Of a DNA stretch of 19,439 bases, positions 7,718-15,862 are shown in pieces. The stretch comes from Micrococcales bacterium. Lineage in GTDB: Bacteria > Actinomycetota > Actinomycetes > S36-B12 > UBA5976. The position numbers were made by a program, and so were the translations under genes. The notes beneath the pieces are model-generated. The model saw nothing but the letters and a program-made list of their open reading frames with translations, was not told where the DNA came from and made no database searches. The stretch's first letter is position 1. Each line of letters opens with the position of its first letter. The DNA lies in the NCBI GenBank assembly GCA_024640585.1, contig JAHEEQ010000056.1:1-19439 (forward strand), given 5' to 3'.

Positions 7718-8800
7718 ATGGAACTCGATACCCGCATTTGGCGCAGACTCGCAATCACTGTAATCGCAATCTTTGCTGCTTATCAGCTTTCCTTGCAATT
7801 CATTGGCCTAACCGGCAACTTCCTTATGATGTTGTTGATTGCATGGCTGGTTTCTATTGCAATGGAACCAGTGGTTTCCTGGTTCGAAAGCAAAGGAAAA
7901 AAGCGAGGTCTTGGCGCGGGCATAGTTTTAATCGGGTTAATAGTTTTTTTGATTCTCTTCTTTGCGACTCTCGGCGGATTGATGTTTTCACAGCTTTCCG
8001 CTGCGGTTGCAGCGGCACCAGAAGTAATTACTTCGGCGGTTGCCTGGATAAACAATTCTTTTGATTTGAATCTAGATTCGGCAAAACTCCTGGATCAGCT
8101 GAACATAAATTCCGCAGACACCACTTCTCTCGCAACAAATCTTGCAGGTGGATTGCTATCGATAATTTCTAGCCTATTCACCTTCTTGTTCGATTTCCTT
8201 ACTATCATGGTTTTTGCATTTTATTTCTCAGCAGATGCACATCGAGTTCGTCGTTCGATTGCGTCTTGGTTGCCAGCAGAAAAGCAAAAGATTTTCGTAA
8301 AAGTTTGGGAAATTGCTGTCAAGAAAACAGGTGGCTTTGTAATTTCACGTGTTCTTCTTGCAACAATCAGTGCGGTTGCACACTCAATATTCTTTGCACT
8401 TATTGGTGTTCCATACTGGTTGCCTATGGGTATTTTCGCTGGGCTTTCTGCTCAATTCGTTCCATCCGTTGGTACCTACATCGGAATTATCTTTCCAGCG
8501 CTTTTCACTCTTGGTGATGATCCGCTGAAGGTGCTTTGGATAGTTCTATTCGCAACTTTTTATCAGCAAATTGAAAACTATGTTCTCGGACCACGTATTA
8601 GCAGGCGAACAATGGATCTGCACCCTGCCATTGGACTTGGCTCAGCATTTATCGGTGTAGCAATATTTGGTCCAATTGGAGCTTTTATTGGTGTGCCGAT
8701 TGTGGCTGGCGTGATTGCAGTCGCGAGCACATATGGCAAACGTCATGAACTTATTGCCGAACTAACCTCCGACAACGGAATTGAAGCTGCAGCGGATTAG
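7718..8800 (+). CDS. AI-2E family transporter (PerM/TqsA-like permease)
   Basis: A 360-residue polytopic membrane protein of the AI-2E transporter (UPF0118) family; members export varied small molecules or ions, and the substrate here cannot be inferred. About seven or eight hydrophobic segments are visible: N-terminal pairs within 10-60, a longer soluble stretch around 85-140, then a conserved C-terminal half with FVPSVGTYIGIIFPALF, the YQQIENYVLGPRIS block and HPAIGLGSAFIGVAIFGPIGAFIGVPI, the diagnostic family signature. Start ATG 7718 (MELDTRIWRRL) is chosen over the in-frame ATG at 7550, which lies inside recO. A TAGATT -10 ends seven bases upstream. Its stop overlaps the era stop on the other strand by four bases (TTAG). 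Confidence 0.9.
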   Translation: MELDTRIWRRLAITVIAIFAAYQLSLQFIGLTGNFLMMLLIAWLVSIAMEPVVSWFESKGKKRGLGAGIVLIGLIVFLILFFATLGGLMFSQLSAAVAAAPEVITSAVAWINNSFDLNLDSAKLLDQLNINSADTTSLATNLAGGLLSIISSLFTFLFDFLTIMVFAFYFSADAHRVRRSIASWLPAEKQKIFVKVWEIAVKKTGGFVISRVLLATISAVAHSIFFALIGVPYWLPMGIFAGLSAQFVPSVGTYIGIIFPALFTLGDDPLKVLWIVLFATFYQQIENYVLGPRISRRTMDLHPAIGLGSAFIGVAIFGPIGAFIGVPIVAGVIAVASTYGKRHELIAELTSDNGIEAAAD

Positions 8801-9699
8801 AAACCTAAACGATTTAACTGCTTGGGATCTCGCTGCCAATCTGGCGCAACTTTAACTCGCAAATCTAGGTAGACCTTTACACCTAGCAATTTTTCAATGC
8901 CTTGGCGTGCAGTTTGACCTACTTCTTTCAACCTGGCACCTTGCTTGCCGATGATGATTCCCTTTTGGCTATCGCGTTCAACGAAAAGAAATGCATGAAT
9001 ATCCAGCATTTTTTTATCTTCACGTAATTTCATTTCCTCGATCACGACCGCAATCGAGTGCGGAAGTTCATCATGAACTCCATGTAAAGCCGCTTCTCGT
9101 ATGAGTTCGCCTACCAAAGCTTCATCAGTTTCTTCCGTTATTTCACCCGACGGATATAGCGCTGGGCTCTCTGGAAGCATTGAAATTAAGACTGATTTCA
9201 AAGTTTCTAGGTTGTGACCTTTTAATGAACTAATCGGAACAATGTGTTCCCATTGCCAATCAAGCTTTTGCGCTAACTCTTGGAGTTCTAAGAGCCTTTT
9301 GGCAACTTTTTCCTTTGAAACAGTGTCCGTTTTTGTGAGCAGTGCGATTTTCTTTGTTCTCTTCATTTCTTGAATGTCTTCAGCAATCATTTTGTCACCA
9401 GGACCAATTGGTTGATCTGCTGGAAAACACATTGCAATCACATCTACATCCGCCCATGTTGTGCGGACTAATTCATTTAGGCGCTTGCCGAGTAGTGTCC
9501 GCGGTCGATGAATCCCTGGAGTATCAACCAAAACAATCTGGCCGTTTTCCTCGTGAACTATCCCGCGAATAACGTGACGGGTGGTTTGCGGTTTGTCCGA
9601 GGTGATTGCAACTTTGCTACCAACTAAAGCATTAGTTAGGGTGGATTTTCCAGTATTTGGTCTTCCTACGACACAAACGAAGCCTGCACGAAATGTCAT
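8797..9699 (-). CDS. era: GTPase Era (16S rRNA maturation)
   Basis: Essential GTPase that binds the 3' end of 16S rRNA through a KH domain and helps small-subunit maturation. The 300-residue protein has G1 GRPNTGKST (12-20), the switch-I region QTTRH (38-42), G3 DTPG (59-62), and a G4 that reads TKTD (122-125) rather than NKxD, a variant also common among actinobacterial Era proteins. The C-terminal KH domain contains GIIIGKQGARLKEVG (about 246-260). It is the last gene of the ten-gene hrcA operon, overlapping the EamA gene by four bases (ATGA). Being in one transcript with rsmE and ybeY fits a shared role in 16S rRNA biogenesis. Its stop abuts the convergent permease. Confidence 0.96.
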   Translation of the reverse strand: MTFRAGFVCVVGRPNTGKSTLTNALVGSKVAITSDKPQTTRHVIRGIVHEENGQIVLVDTPGIHRPRTLLGKRLNELVRTTWADVDVIAMCFPADQPIGPGDKMIAEDIQEMKRTKKIALLTKTDTVSKEKVAKRLLELQELAQKLDWQWEHIVPISSLKGHNLETLKSVLISMLPESPALYPSGEITEETDEALVGELIREAALHGVHDELPHSIAVVIEEMKLREDKKMLDIHAFLFVERDSQKGIIIGKQGARLKEVGQTARQGIEKLLGVKVYLDLRVKVAPDWQRDPKQLNRLGF

Positions 9700-10571
9700 G
9701 CGACCGACTCCTTAACTGCCAACATCCAAAGTGAAATTGCAATCAGAGTACAGCCAATAGCGCTCATTACTGAAATCGTTTCTTTGAGCACTATTAACCC
9801 AAGAAAAGTTGCTGCAAGTGGTTCTGCCAAATTTAAGGTAGCAACCGTCCCGGCCGAAAGCGTGGATATGCCGATGCCGAAAAGTATGTACGCCAAAGTG
9901 GTTGCGGCGAGGCCCAACCATAGCGATAGCCAAATGCCATTTCCTTGCATAACTTCGCTGATGTGAGATCCACCTATGGCTAGCAATGCAACAGCTCCGA
10001 TTGAAAATGAAACTGCGAGCACGGAAAGCGCGGACTGCCCATTTTGCGAAAGCTTCACTCCGACCACCGTAAAAACTGAATATCCAATTCCGGCACAGAC
10101 CGCGGCAAGAACTCCCAAAATATTTACATTCGAATCTTGAAGTCCCGACCAACTAAGAACAACTAAACCTGCAACAGCCAAGAGAGTTGATCTCCACCAA
10201 AGTGAGGTCGGTTTTGTTCCTTGCCAATACCAACCCAACAATCCTGTCATTAAAGGTGCAAGTGCTAGCGAAGATAAGGTTCCGATTGCTACACCAGTCA
10301 AGCCAGTTCCGATAAAGAAAAATGCTTGGTAACCAGCAACACCTAGACCCATAATCCAAATTAGTTTCGATTTGATCAAGAGGCTGAATGAAAAGTCTTT
10401 TATGAATAACTTAGCAAAAACAATTAAACCAGCAGCACCAATCACGAGTCGCACTGTGGCAATAGAAATCGAACTAACTTCAACACCACTCAACTCGCGG
10501 GATGTGGCAGAAGTTGCAAATAGCAAGGCTGCCGATAAAGTGGCGAGGATTGCTCTGCTTCTAGATTGCAT
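9696..10571 (-). CDS. EamA/DMT-family transporter
   Basis: A 291-residue membrane protein with about ten hydrophobic helices arranged as two EamA repeats, the drug/metabolite transporter fold (RhaT/YdcZ-type exporters of amino acids and metabolites). Repeat 1 opens with ATLSAALLFATSATSRELSG and includes the GYQAFFFIGTGLTGVAIGTL segment; repeat 2 begins near GVLAAVCAGIGYSVFTVVG and ends with TLNLAEPLAATFLGLIVLKE, a typical DMT helix pair. The substrate is unknown. It is stitched into the ribosome-maturation operon: its ATG overlaps the stop of the cytidine-deaminase-like gene by one base (TAATG) and its TGA overlaps the era ATG by four. It is not part of the usual actinobacterial order here as I recall it, so it may be a lineage-specific insertion. 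Confidence 0.88.
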   Translation of the reverse strand: MQSRSRAILATLSAALLFATSATSRELSGVEVSSISIATVRLVIGAAGLIVFAKLFIKDFSFSLLIKSKLIWIMGLGVAGYQAFFFIGTGLTGVAIGTLSSLALAPLMTGLLGWYWQGTKPTSLWWRSTLLAVAGLVVLSWSGLQDSNVNILGVLAAVCAGIGYSVFTVVGVKLSQNGQSALSVLAVSFSIGAVALLAIGGSHISEVMQGNGIWLSLWLGLAATTLAYILFGIGISTLSAGTVATLNLAEPLAATFLGLIVLKETISVMSAIGCTLIAISLWMLAVKESVA

Positions 10572-10897
10572 TAATTCCGTACCGACACTACTGATCCTTG
10601 GGAATCACAAATTATTACAGAGCCACTTTCGATTAGTACTGATTTGATTTCATCAATACTGAGTTCTTCTTCGCCTACTACACATACCGCTTCAAATTTC
10701 TTTGCACCCGCTGCTAAAGCAGATGCGATTGCGAGCTCAACCGCAGAAAAGTTTTTGTTTGAATAAGTAACGCAAGCGCCGGAATAAGTTCGTCCATCGG
10801 TATCACGGACACAAGCACCAGCACTCGCGCCAATACGTGCACGTGCAGCCTTAGCCAAGGTAATTAGTTTTTGGTCTTCCGCATTTAGATCAGTCAT
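10571..10897 (-). CDS. Cytidine deaminase-like protein lacking the catalytic zinc motifs
   Basis: A 108-residue protein resembling the short cytidine-deaminase-fold proteins that lie between the CNNM gene and era in many actinobacteria. The fold cues are the LITLAKAARARIGASAGACV opening, RTYSGACV, and an AVELAIASALAAGAK helix. The catalytic signatures are missing: where an active enzyme has the HAE zinc motif this protein has SAVE, and there is no PCxxC pair later. It is thus probably not an active deaminase; the real role (regulatory, structural, nucleotide binding) is unknown. Start ATG 10897 is favoured over 10918 because GGAAGAG precedes it and it gives an eight-base overlap (ATGACTGA) with the CNNM stop. 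It overlaps the EamA start by one base. Confidence 0.72.
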   Translation of the reverse strand: MTDLNAEDQKLITLAKAARARIGASAGACVRDTDGRTYSGACVTYSNKNFSAVELAIASALAAGAKKFEAVCVVGEEELSIDEIKSVLIESGSVIICDSQGSVVSVRN

Positions 10898-12170
10898 CAG
10901 TCTCTTCCGCCTGTTCAATTTTCTCCACTAGCAAACTTCCGACTCTATTTCGTCTACCAGCAACTGTTTCGGCGGTGAGTTTCCAACCTTCAATATTTAT
11001 CGTTGAACCTGGTATTGCCACTCTACCCAGACGAGATGCGAGCAGCCCACCAACAGTGTCGATGCCTTCTTCATCTGAATCCAAATCGACGTGAATAAGT
11101 TTTGCTAAATCTTCAATATGCAATCGAGATGAAATCCGATAAGTGTCTTCATCTAACTTTATTAATTCTTCTTCGGCAGTGTCATGCTCATCTGCAATCT
11201 CACCAACAATTTCTTCCAAAATATCTTCAATAGTCACAAGACCCGCGGTTCCACCATACTCATCAATCAAAACCGTTAGGTGAACCCGCTCCCGTTGCAT
11301 ATCTTTGAGGAGCTCGTCAGCAAGTTTGGAATCTGGTGAGAAAGTCACTGGCCTCATCAGCGCATCAACTCGTTCGGTCTGCTGTGCATCGCTGTGTTCA
11401 AAAATACGTTTTGCCACATCTTTTATGTAAATAACGCCAACTACGTCATCAATGTCTTCGCCAATCACAGGAATTCTTGAATATCCAGAACGAAGGCTTA
11501 AAGACAAGGCTTGGCGCAAAGTCTTTGAGCGCTCAATCCAAACCATCTCAGTTCTTGGAACCATTACTTCTCTAGCGACTGTAGCGCCAAGCTCAAAAAC
11601 CGAGTGAATCATTTCCTTTTCACTTGCTTCAATTACTTCGTCACTAATTTGATCCATCATTTCGCGAATCTCAGCAGTGCTCGCAAATGGACCTTCGCTA
11701 TAGCCCCGACCTGGAGTGACGGCATTTCCTAGCAAAATAAACATTTTGACAAATGGATTGAGTATTCTGCTTAACAAACTTATGAGCCCCGCCGAAGACA
11801 AAACATAACTTTCAGCGTGTTGCTTACCTAAGGTGCGAGCACCTACTCCAAAAACGACGAATCCGATTAGTGCAAGAAATGCAATTGCAGTGATGTCTTG
11901 CAACCAAGTGGATTCAATTTTTATCACGGAATTACTAAAGCGAAATACAAATAGGCTGGAAGCTGCCAAACCTATTGTGTAGAGCAATTGAAATGTGTTG
12001 ATATAGCGAGCTCGGTTTGGTCCAACATATTTGAGCAACTTTTGCATTTGTTTTGGGCGGTCCCCGTAAAATTCGTCAATCCGAGCCGCAGAAAGTTTCG
12101 TTAATGCGGTCTCGATCGCACTGAAATAAGTTGTTAGCAAAATCGAAATGCTTAGAAGAATGGGATCCAC
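10890..12170 (-). CDS. CNNM/CorC-type membrane protein with CBS pair (hemolysin C-like)
   Basis: A 426-residue protein of the CNNM/HlyC-CorC family, proposed to take part in Mg2+ (or other cation) export or resistance. Domains in order: a DUF21/CNNM membrane domain with about four hydrophobic segments within residues 1-150, a linker, a CBS pair from about 203 (EVMVPRTEMVWI) to about 325 (including YIKDVAKRIF and LIDEYGGTAGLVTIEDILEEIVGEI), and a C-terminal CorC_HlyC domain from about 340. The old label hemolysin is not supported by function. It starts at GTG 12170, which overlaps the ybeY TAG by one base (TAGTG). The position after ybeY and before the deaminase-like gene and era is the standard actinobacterial arrangement. 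Confidence 0.93.
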   Translation of the reverse strand: MDPILLSISILLTTYFSAIETALTKLSAARIDEFYGDRPKQMQKLLKYVGPNRARYINTFQLLYTIGLAASSLFVFRFSNSVIKIESTWLQDITAIAFLALIGFVVFGVGARTLGKQHAESYVLSSAGLISLLSRILNPFVKMFILLGNAVTPGRGYSEGPFASTAEIREMMDQISDEVIEASEKEMIHSVFELGATVAREVMVPRTEMVWIERSKTLRQALSLSLRSGYSRIPVIGEDIDDVVGVIYIKDVAKRIFEHSDAQQTERVDALMRPVTFSPDSKLADELLKDMQRERVHLTVLIDEYGGTAGLVTIEDILEEIVGEIADEHDTAEEELIKLDEDTYRISSRLHIEDLAKLIHVDLDSDEEGIDTVGGLLASRLGRVAIPGSTINIEGWKLTAETVAGRRNRVGSLLVEKIEQAEETDD

Positions 12171-12637
12171 TACGCACCACGACTTTCTTTTAGGGCTTTC
12201 AAAATCTCTGCCTGTAGGCCAAACATAACGCGATGTTCATCCGGTTCGGCGTGATCGTGACCAAGTAGGTGCAAAATTCCATGCACCACGAGCATATCTA
12301 GCTCGGTGGCAGTATCTTGATTGTTTTCAGCCGCCTGCTTTGCGGCGAACTCTGGGCAAAGCACAACGTCTCCAAGAATGCCGGGCTCTGCTTGTTCATC
12401 TAGTTTGGGGATTCGAAGTTCATCCATTTCAAAAGAGAGAACATCAGTTGGACCTGGTTCATCCATGTGTTCGATGTGCAATCTCTCCATTTCAGACAAG
12501 GTCACTAATGCAATTGAAAGTTCTGTTTCTGGATGGAGGCGCAAATGATTCAACGCAAAGATTGCAGTTGAAACCAATCTCGATTCATCAATATTTGAGT
12601 CTGCTTCATCCACCAATTCAATTTCAAAAGTGGTCAT
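12170..12637 (-). CDS. ybeY: Endoribonuclease YbeY (rRNA maturation factor)
   Basis: Zinc-dependent single-strand endoribonuclease needed for 16S rRNA 3'-end processing and 70S quality control. Start ATG 12637 gives 155 residues (MTTFEIELVDEAD) and follows the phoH stop by two bases; the longer reading from 12673 would lie inside phoH. The diagnostic metal motif HGILHLLGHDH is present at 119-129 (H119, H123, H129), preceded by the conserved PTDVLSFEMDE (63-73) and GDVVLCPEFA. The length is within the family range. It is encoded between phoH and the CNNM gene, a near-universal bacterial partnership, and in the same transcript as era and rsmE, which also act on 16S rRNA. Confidence 0.95.
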   Translation of the reverse strand: MTTFEIELVDEADSNIDESRLVSTAIFALNHLRLHPETELSIALVTLSEMERLHIEHMDEPGPTDVLSFEMDELRIPKLDEQAEPGILGDVVLCPEFAAKQAAENNQDTATELDMLVVHGILHLLGHDHAEPDEHRVMFGLQAEILKALKESRGA

Positions 12638-12639
12638 GT

Positions 12640-13632
12640 TTATCGCTTCGTTGGTGGCTGTTTGGAGTCCCACCGAGAATATGCGTCCACAATGTCAGCC
12701 ACCAAACGATGGCGCACTACGTCCTGACTATTTAGTTTGCAAAACGCAACATCTTCAACATCACCAAGAATCTCTTGCACAATTTGCAAACCACTTCGAA
12801 CTCCGCCAGGCAAATCCACTTGAGTCGTATCGCCAGTTATGACCATAGTTGAACCAAAACCTAGTCGGGTCAAAAACATTTTCATCTGCTCGGGAGTGGT
12901 GTTTTGAGCTTCATCAAGAATGATGAATGCGTCATTCAGTGTACGTCCTCGCATATATGCAAGTGGTGCAACTTCTATGGTTCCACTTGTCATCAGCCTT
13001 GGGATTTTGTCAGGTTCGATCATGTCGTGAAGAGCATCGTATAGAGGGCGCAGATAAGGATCGATCTTCTCGCTCAAAGTTCCAGGCAGGAATCCAAGGC
13101 GCTCACCCGCTTCAACAGCTGGGCGAGTCAAGATGATTCGATTGATCTGTTTGGATTGCAAAGCCTGCACAGCTTTAGCAACTGCCAAATAGGTCTTACC
13201 AGTACCTGCAGGTCCAATTCCAAAAACAATTGTGTGATCGTCTATCGCATCAACGTAGCGTTTTTGATTCAACGTTTTTGCGCGAATTGTCCGACCACGA
13301 TTGCTCAATATGTCAGCAGTCAAAACATCCGCTGGCGAAATTGCATTTTCGGTTCGCAAAATATGCAGTGACCTTTGCGCCGCTTCTGGATTTATCGATG
13401 CACCTGTGCGGATGATGATTTGAAGTTCGGCAAAAAGTTGATCTAGCAGTGCAACATCTTCACTTTCCCCTTCAATATGAATTTCATTTCCGCGCACCAT
13501 GATGGTAGCCGCAGGAACTGCTGATTCAATGGTTCGAAGGATTTCATCGCTGGTTCCAAGGAGTGAAACCATTGGAATGCTCGCTGGAACAATAATCGAA
13601 GATGAAACTTGGGCTGATTTTGATTTAGTCAT
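12640..13632 (-). CDS. phoH: PhoH-like ATPase
   Basis: A 330-residue P-loop ATPase of the PhoH/YbeZ family, whose partnership with YbeY suggests an RNA-related helicase or remodelling role. Walker A is GPAGTGKT (140-147), Walker B is IILDEAQN (237-244), and the downstream TRLGFGSTMVITGDTTQVDLP block is the family hallmark. An N-terminal region of about 130 residues precedes the ATPase core. Start ATG 13632 (MTKSKSAQ) is preferred over 13650: an AGGA lies five bases upstream, and it starts two bases after the HIT-protein TAA. It ends two bases before ybeY. The name derives from the phosphate-starvation PhoH of E. coli; no phosphate-regulation signal is visible here, and control is expected from the upstream CIRCE promoter. 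Confidence 0.94.
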   Translation of the reverse strand: MTKSKSAQVSSSIIVPASIPMVSLLGTSDEILRTIESAVPAATIMVRGNEIHIEGESEDVALLDQLFAELQIIIRTGASINPEAAQRSLHILRTENAISPADVLTADILSNRGRTIRAKTLNQKRYVDAIDDHTIVFGIGPAGTGKTYLAVAKAVQALQSKQINRIILTRPAVEAGERLGFLPGTLSEKIDPYLRPLYDALHDMIEPDKIPRLMTSGTIEVAPLAYMRGRTLNDAFIILDEAQNTTPEQMKMFLTRLGFGSTMVITGDTTQVDLPGGVRSGLQIVQEILGDVEDVAFCKLNSQDVVRHRLVADIVDAYSRWDSKQPPTKR

Positions 13633-13634
13633 TT

Positions 13635-13970
13635 TTATCCTGGAGGCCATTGCATTGCGCGTTGCCCAAGTACATGACCATGGACATGGAAAACAGTTTG
13701 CCCGCCATCATCACCGGTGTTAAAAACTAATCTATAACCGGTCTGGCAGTTTTCATCACCAAGTTTTGCCATTACATCTAGCAAATTAGCCGTTAGTTCA
13801 CTGTCAGTGCTCAATTCCGAAATATTTGCATAATGCTTTTTGGGAATCACAACCAAATGAACTGGAGCAACTGGTGCAATGTCCATAAATGCGATTATTT
13901 CGTCAGATTTGAAAACCACATTTGCAGGAATTTCTCCGTTTGCAATTTTGCAAAAAATGCATTCACTCAT
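13635..13970 (-). CDS. HIT family protein (histidine triad nucleotide-binding, HINT-like)
   Basis: A 111-residue HINT-branch histidine-triad hydrolase; such enzymes cleave purine nucleoside phosphoramidates and related adenylates. It opens with the typical SECIFCKIANGEIPA and ends with HVHGHVLG (95-102), which holds the triad H95, H97 and H99, followed by the AMQWPPG tail common to bacterial HINTs. C4 and C7 are placed as in members that bind zinc, although the full site is not proved. Start ATG 13970 is chosen because homologous HINTs begin with this sequence; the open frame extends to 14012 but into rsmE. It sits ten bases after rsmE and two bases before phoH. The physiological substrate is unknown. 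Confidence 0.93.
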   Translation of the reverse strand: MSECIFCKIANGEIPANVVFKSDEIIAFMDIAPVAPVHLVVIPKKHYANISELSTDSELTANLLDVMAKLGDENCQTGYRLVFNTGDDGGQTVFHVHGHVLGQRAMQWPPG

Positions 13971-13980
13971 AGCAATTACC

Positions 13981-14730
13981 TTACGCCCATCTAGTGGTTC
14001 GGGACATAACAATTCCAGCGGCCACGGTTCCGGCAGTTGAAGTTCGCAAAACTGTTGGCCCTAACCGCACAACTTGTGCACCTGCATTTGCAAACACTTC
14101 TAGCTCATCCGGTGTTACTCCGCCTTCAGGTCCAACCACCAATAGCAAATCACCGTTAATTGGCACCGATATGCCAGACAAGCGAATATCTCCGTCTTCG
14201 TGCAAAACCCAGGCGTGCTGGGTTTCGGAAATCAAGCGAATCACATCTTTTGTTTGCGCAAGACTTGTTATTTGAGGGGTGCGAGGACGACGTGATTGTT
14301 TTGCTGCTTCACGTGCCGCGACTCGCCATTTTTCAACCCCTTTAGCTTCTTTGTCGCCTTTCCATTGCGCAACACATCGATTAGCTGCCCACGGAACAAT
14401 CATGTCTACGCCAACTTCAGTCAACATCTCCACTGCTAATTCGCCACGATCGCCTTTAGGGATTGCCTGCACGACGATTACTCGCGGTTGCGGTGGAGGT
14501 GCAACTGTGATTGCAACAATTTCGACAATCACTTCATCTTTTGATGGCACTTCTGAAACATTTCCATGAGCTAGTCGGCCTTCGCCGTCTGCCAACAAAA
14601 CTGCATCGCCAACTTGGAGTCGTTGGACAGTCGCTGCGTGGTAGCCCTCATCGCCATCTAGTTTGACGAATTCACCGGCCATCGTTGAAACCAAACGTTC
14701 GGTACTTACGTGAAAAAGTGAGGCGCCCAT
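13981..14730 (-). CDS. rsmE: 16S rRNA (uracil-1498-N3)-methyltransferase RsmE
   Basis: SAM-dependent SPOUT methyltransferase that makes m3U1498 in the 30S decoding region. The 249-residue protein has the N-terminal PUA-like segment and the C-terminal trefoil knot with LLLVVGPEGGVTPDEL (195-210) and RLGPTVLRTSTA (222-233), the SAM-binding signatures of RsmE. ATG 14730 starts two bases after the dnaJ TAA and has GGAAGA a few bases before it. It lies directly after hrcA-dnaJ, the usual actinobacterial and Gram-positive order. Its inclusion with era and ybeY in one transcript concentrates 16S rRNA maturation functions here. Confidence 0.95.
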   Translation of the reverse strand: MGASLFHVSTERLVSTMAGEFVKLDGDEGYHAATVQRLQVGDAVLLADGEGRLAHGNVSEVPSKDEVIVEIVAITVAPPPQPRVIVVQAIPKGDRGELAVEMLTEVGVDMIVPWAANRCVAQWKGDKEAKGVEKWRVAAREAAKQSRRPRTPQITSLAQTKDVIRLISETQHAWVLHEDGDIRLSGISVPINGDLLLVVGPEGGVTPDELEVFANAGAQVVRLGPTVLRTSTAGTVAAGIVMSRTTRWA

Positions 14731-14732
14731 AT

Positions 14733-15860
14733 TTATCTTCCACCAAACGCATCTTTGATGCGACTAAAGAAACCCGGTTGTTCGTGCATTACTTCTCCAG
14801 TGGGATTCTCTTCACCGCGAAGTTTGGCGAGCTGTTGAAGCAGTTCTTGCTGTTTCTTATCTACTTTCGTTGGGGTTTGAACAGTAATGTGAATATGCAA
14901 ATCACCTCGCGCATTGGAACGCAAATGTGGCACACCTTCATGTTTACGTTTAATAACCGCACCAGACTGAGTGCCAGGCTCGATCACGACATCTACTAGA
15001 CCATCAATTGTTTCCAAAGTGACAGTGGCGCCAAGTGCGGCCGCTGTCATAGGGACGGAAAAACTGCAATGAAGATTGTGTCCGCGTCTATGGAATACGG
15101 GATGTTCCTTTTCGAGAATTTCCACATATAGATCACCTGCAGGTCCGCCACCGAATCCAACTTCACCTTTGCCATTTAGCTGGATGCGATTGCCAGTTTC
15201 AACACCCGGTGGAATATCAAATTTAATAGTTTCACGAGTGCGAACTCGACCTTCTGAACCGCATTCATGACAAGGATGTGGAATTACCGTTCCAAAACCA
15301 TTACAGGCATTACACCTGCGGGATGTCATTACCTGACCTAAGAAAGATTTCGTAACAGTTTGCGTTTCACCGCGACCCTTACACACTTGGCAAGTAGTAA
15401 TTTCTGAATCTTTCGCTGTGCCTTTACCGGTGCATAGTGGGCAAACAATTGCAGTATCAATTGTGATTTCTTTATGCACGCCGTGAAGAGTCTCCGCAAG
15501 ATCGATTTCAACTCTAATTAAAGCGTCTTGACCTCGGCGAACACGTGGAATTGGTCCGCGCTGGCCACCACCACCAAAGAAGGTGTTGAACACATCACCA
15601 AAATCAAAACCTTCAGCACCGAAACCAAAGCCGCCGCTGCCATTGCCCATTGGGTCACCACCCATATCGAACATCTGGCGCTTTTCGGGATCCGAAAGCA
15701 CTTCGTATGCAGTGGTTACTTCCTTGAATTTTTCTTGCATTGCAGGGTCTGGATTTACATCTGGATGCAATTCCCGTGCAAGCTTTCGGTAGGCCTTCTT
15801 GATTTCATCTGGGGATGCGCTCTTAGAAACTCCGAGCGTCGCGTAATAGTCGTTTGCCAC
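14733..15860 (-). CDS. dnaJ: Chaperone protein DnaJ (DnaJ2 type)
   Basis: Hsp40 co-chaperone that delivers substrates to DnaK and stimulates its ATPase. The 375-residue protein has a J domain with HPD (32-34), a Gly/Phe-rich stretch around 68-100, and four zinc-binding CxxCxGxG-type repeats: C140/C143, C157/C160, C183/C186 and C197/C200 (the last reads CHECGSEG). The C-terminal substrate-binding domains follow. Start is GTG 15860, two bases after the hrcA TAA (TAA-AC-GTG). Pairing with hrcA rather than with dnaK-grpE marks it as the DnaJ2 of actinobacteria; dnaK and its own dnaJ1 should be elsewhere in the genome (inference). Expected to be heat-inducible through the CIRCE element at 16886-16912. 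Confidence 0.97.
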   Translation of the reverse strand: MANDYYATLGVSKSASPDEIKKAYRKLARELHPDVNPDPAMQEKFKEVTTAYEVLSDPEKRQMFDMGGDPMGNGSGGFGFGAEGFDFGDVFNTFFGGGGQRGPIPRVRRGQDALIRVEIDLAETLHGVHKEITIDTAIVCPLCTGKGTAKDSEITTCQVCKGRGETQTVTKSFLGQVMTSRRCNACNGFGTVIPHPCHECGSEGRVRTRETIKFDIPPGVETGNRIQLNGKGEVGFGGGPAGDLYVEILEKEHPVFHRRGHNLHCSFSVPMTAAALGATVTLETIDGLVDVVIEPGTQSGAVIKRKHEGVPHLRSNARGDLHIHITVQTPTKVDKKQQELLQQLAKLRGEENPTGEVMHEQPGFFSRIKDAFGGR

Positions 15861-15862
15861 GT

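Noticed and set aside
8797..9699. Era G4 motif reads TKTD instead of NKxD
   Set aside because: At first looked like a defective GTPase, but TKxD is usual in actinobacterial Era proteins and all other motifs are intact.
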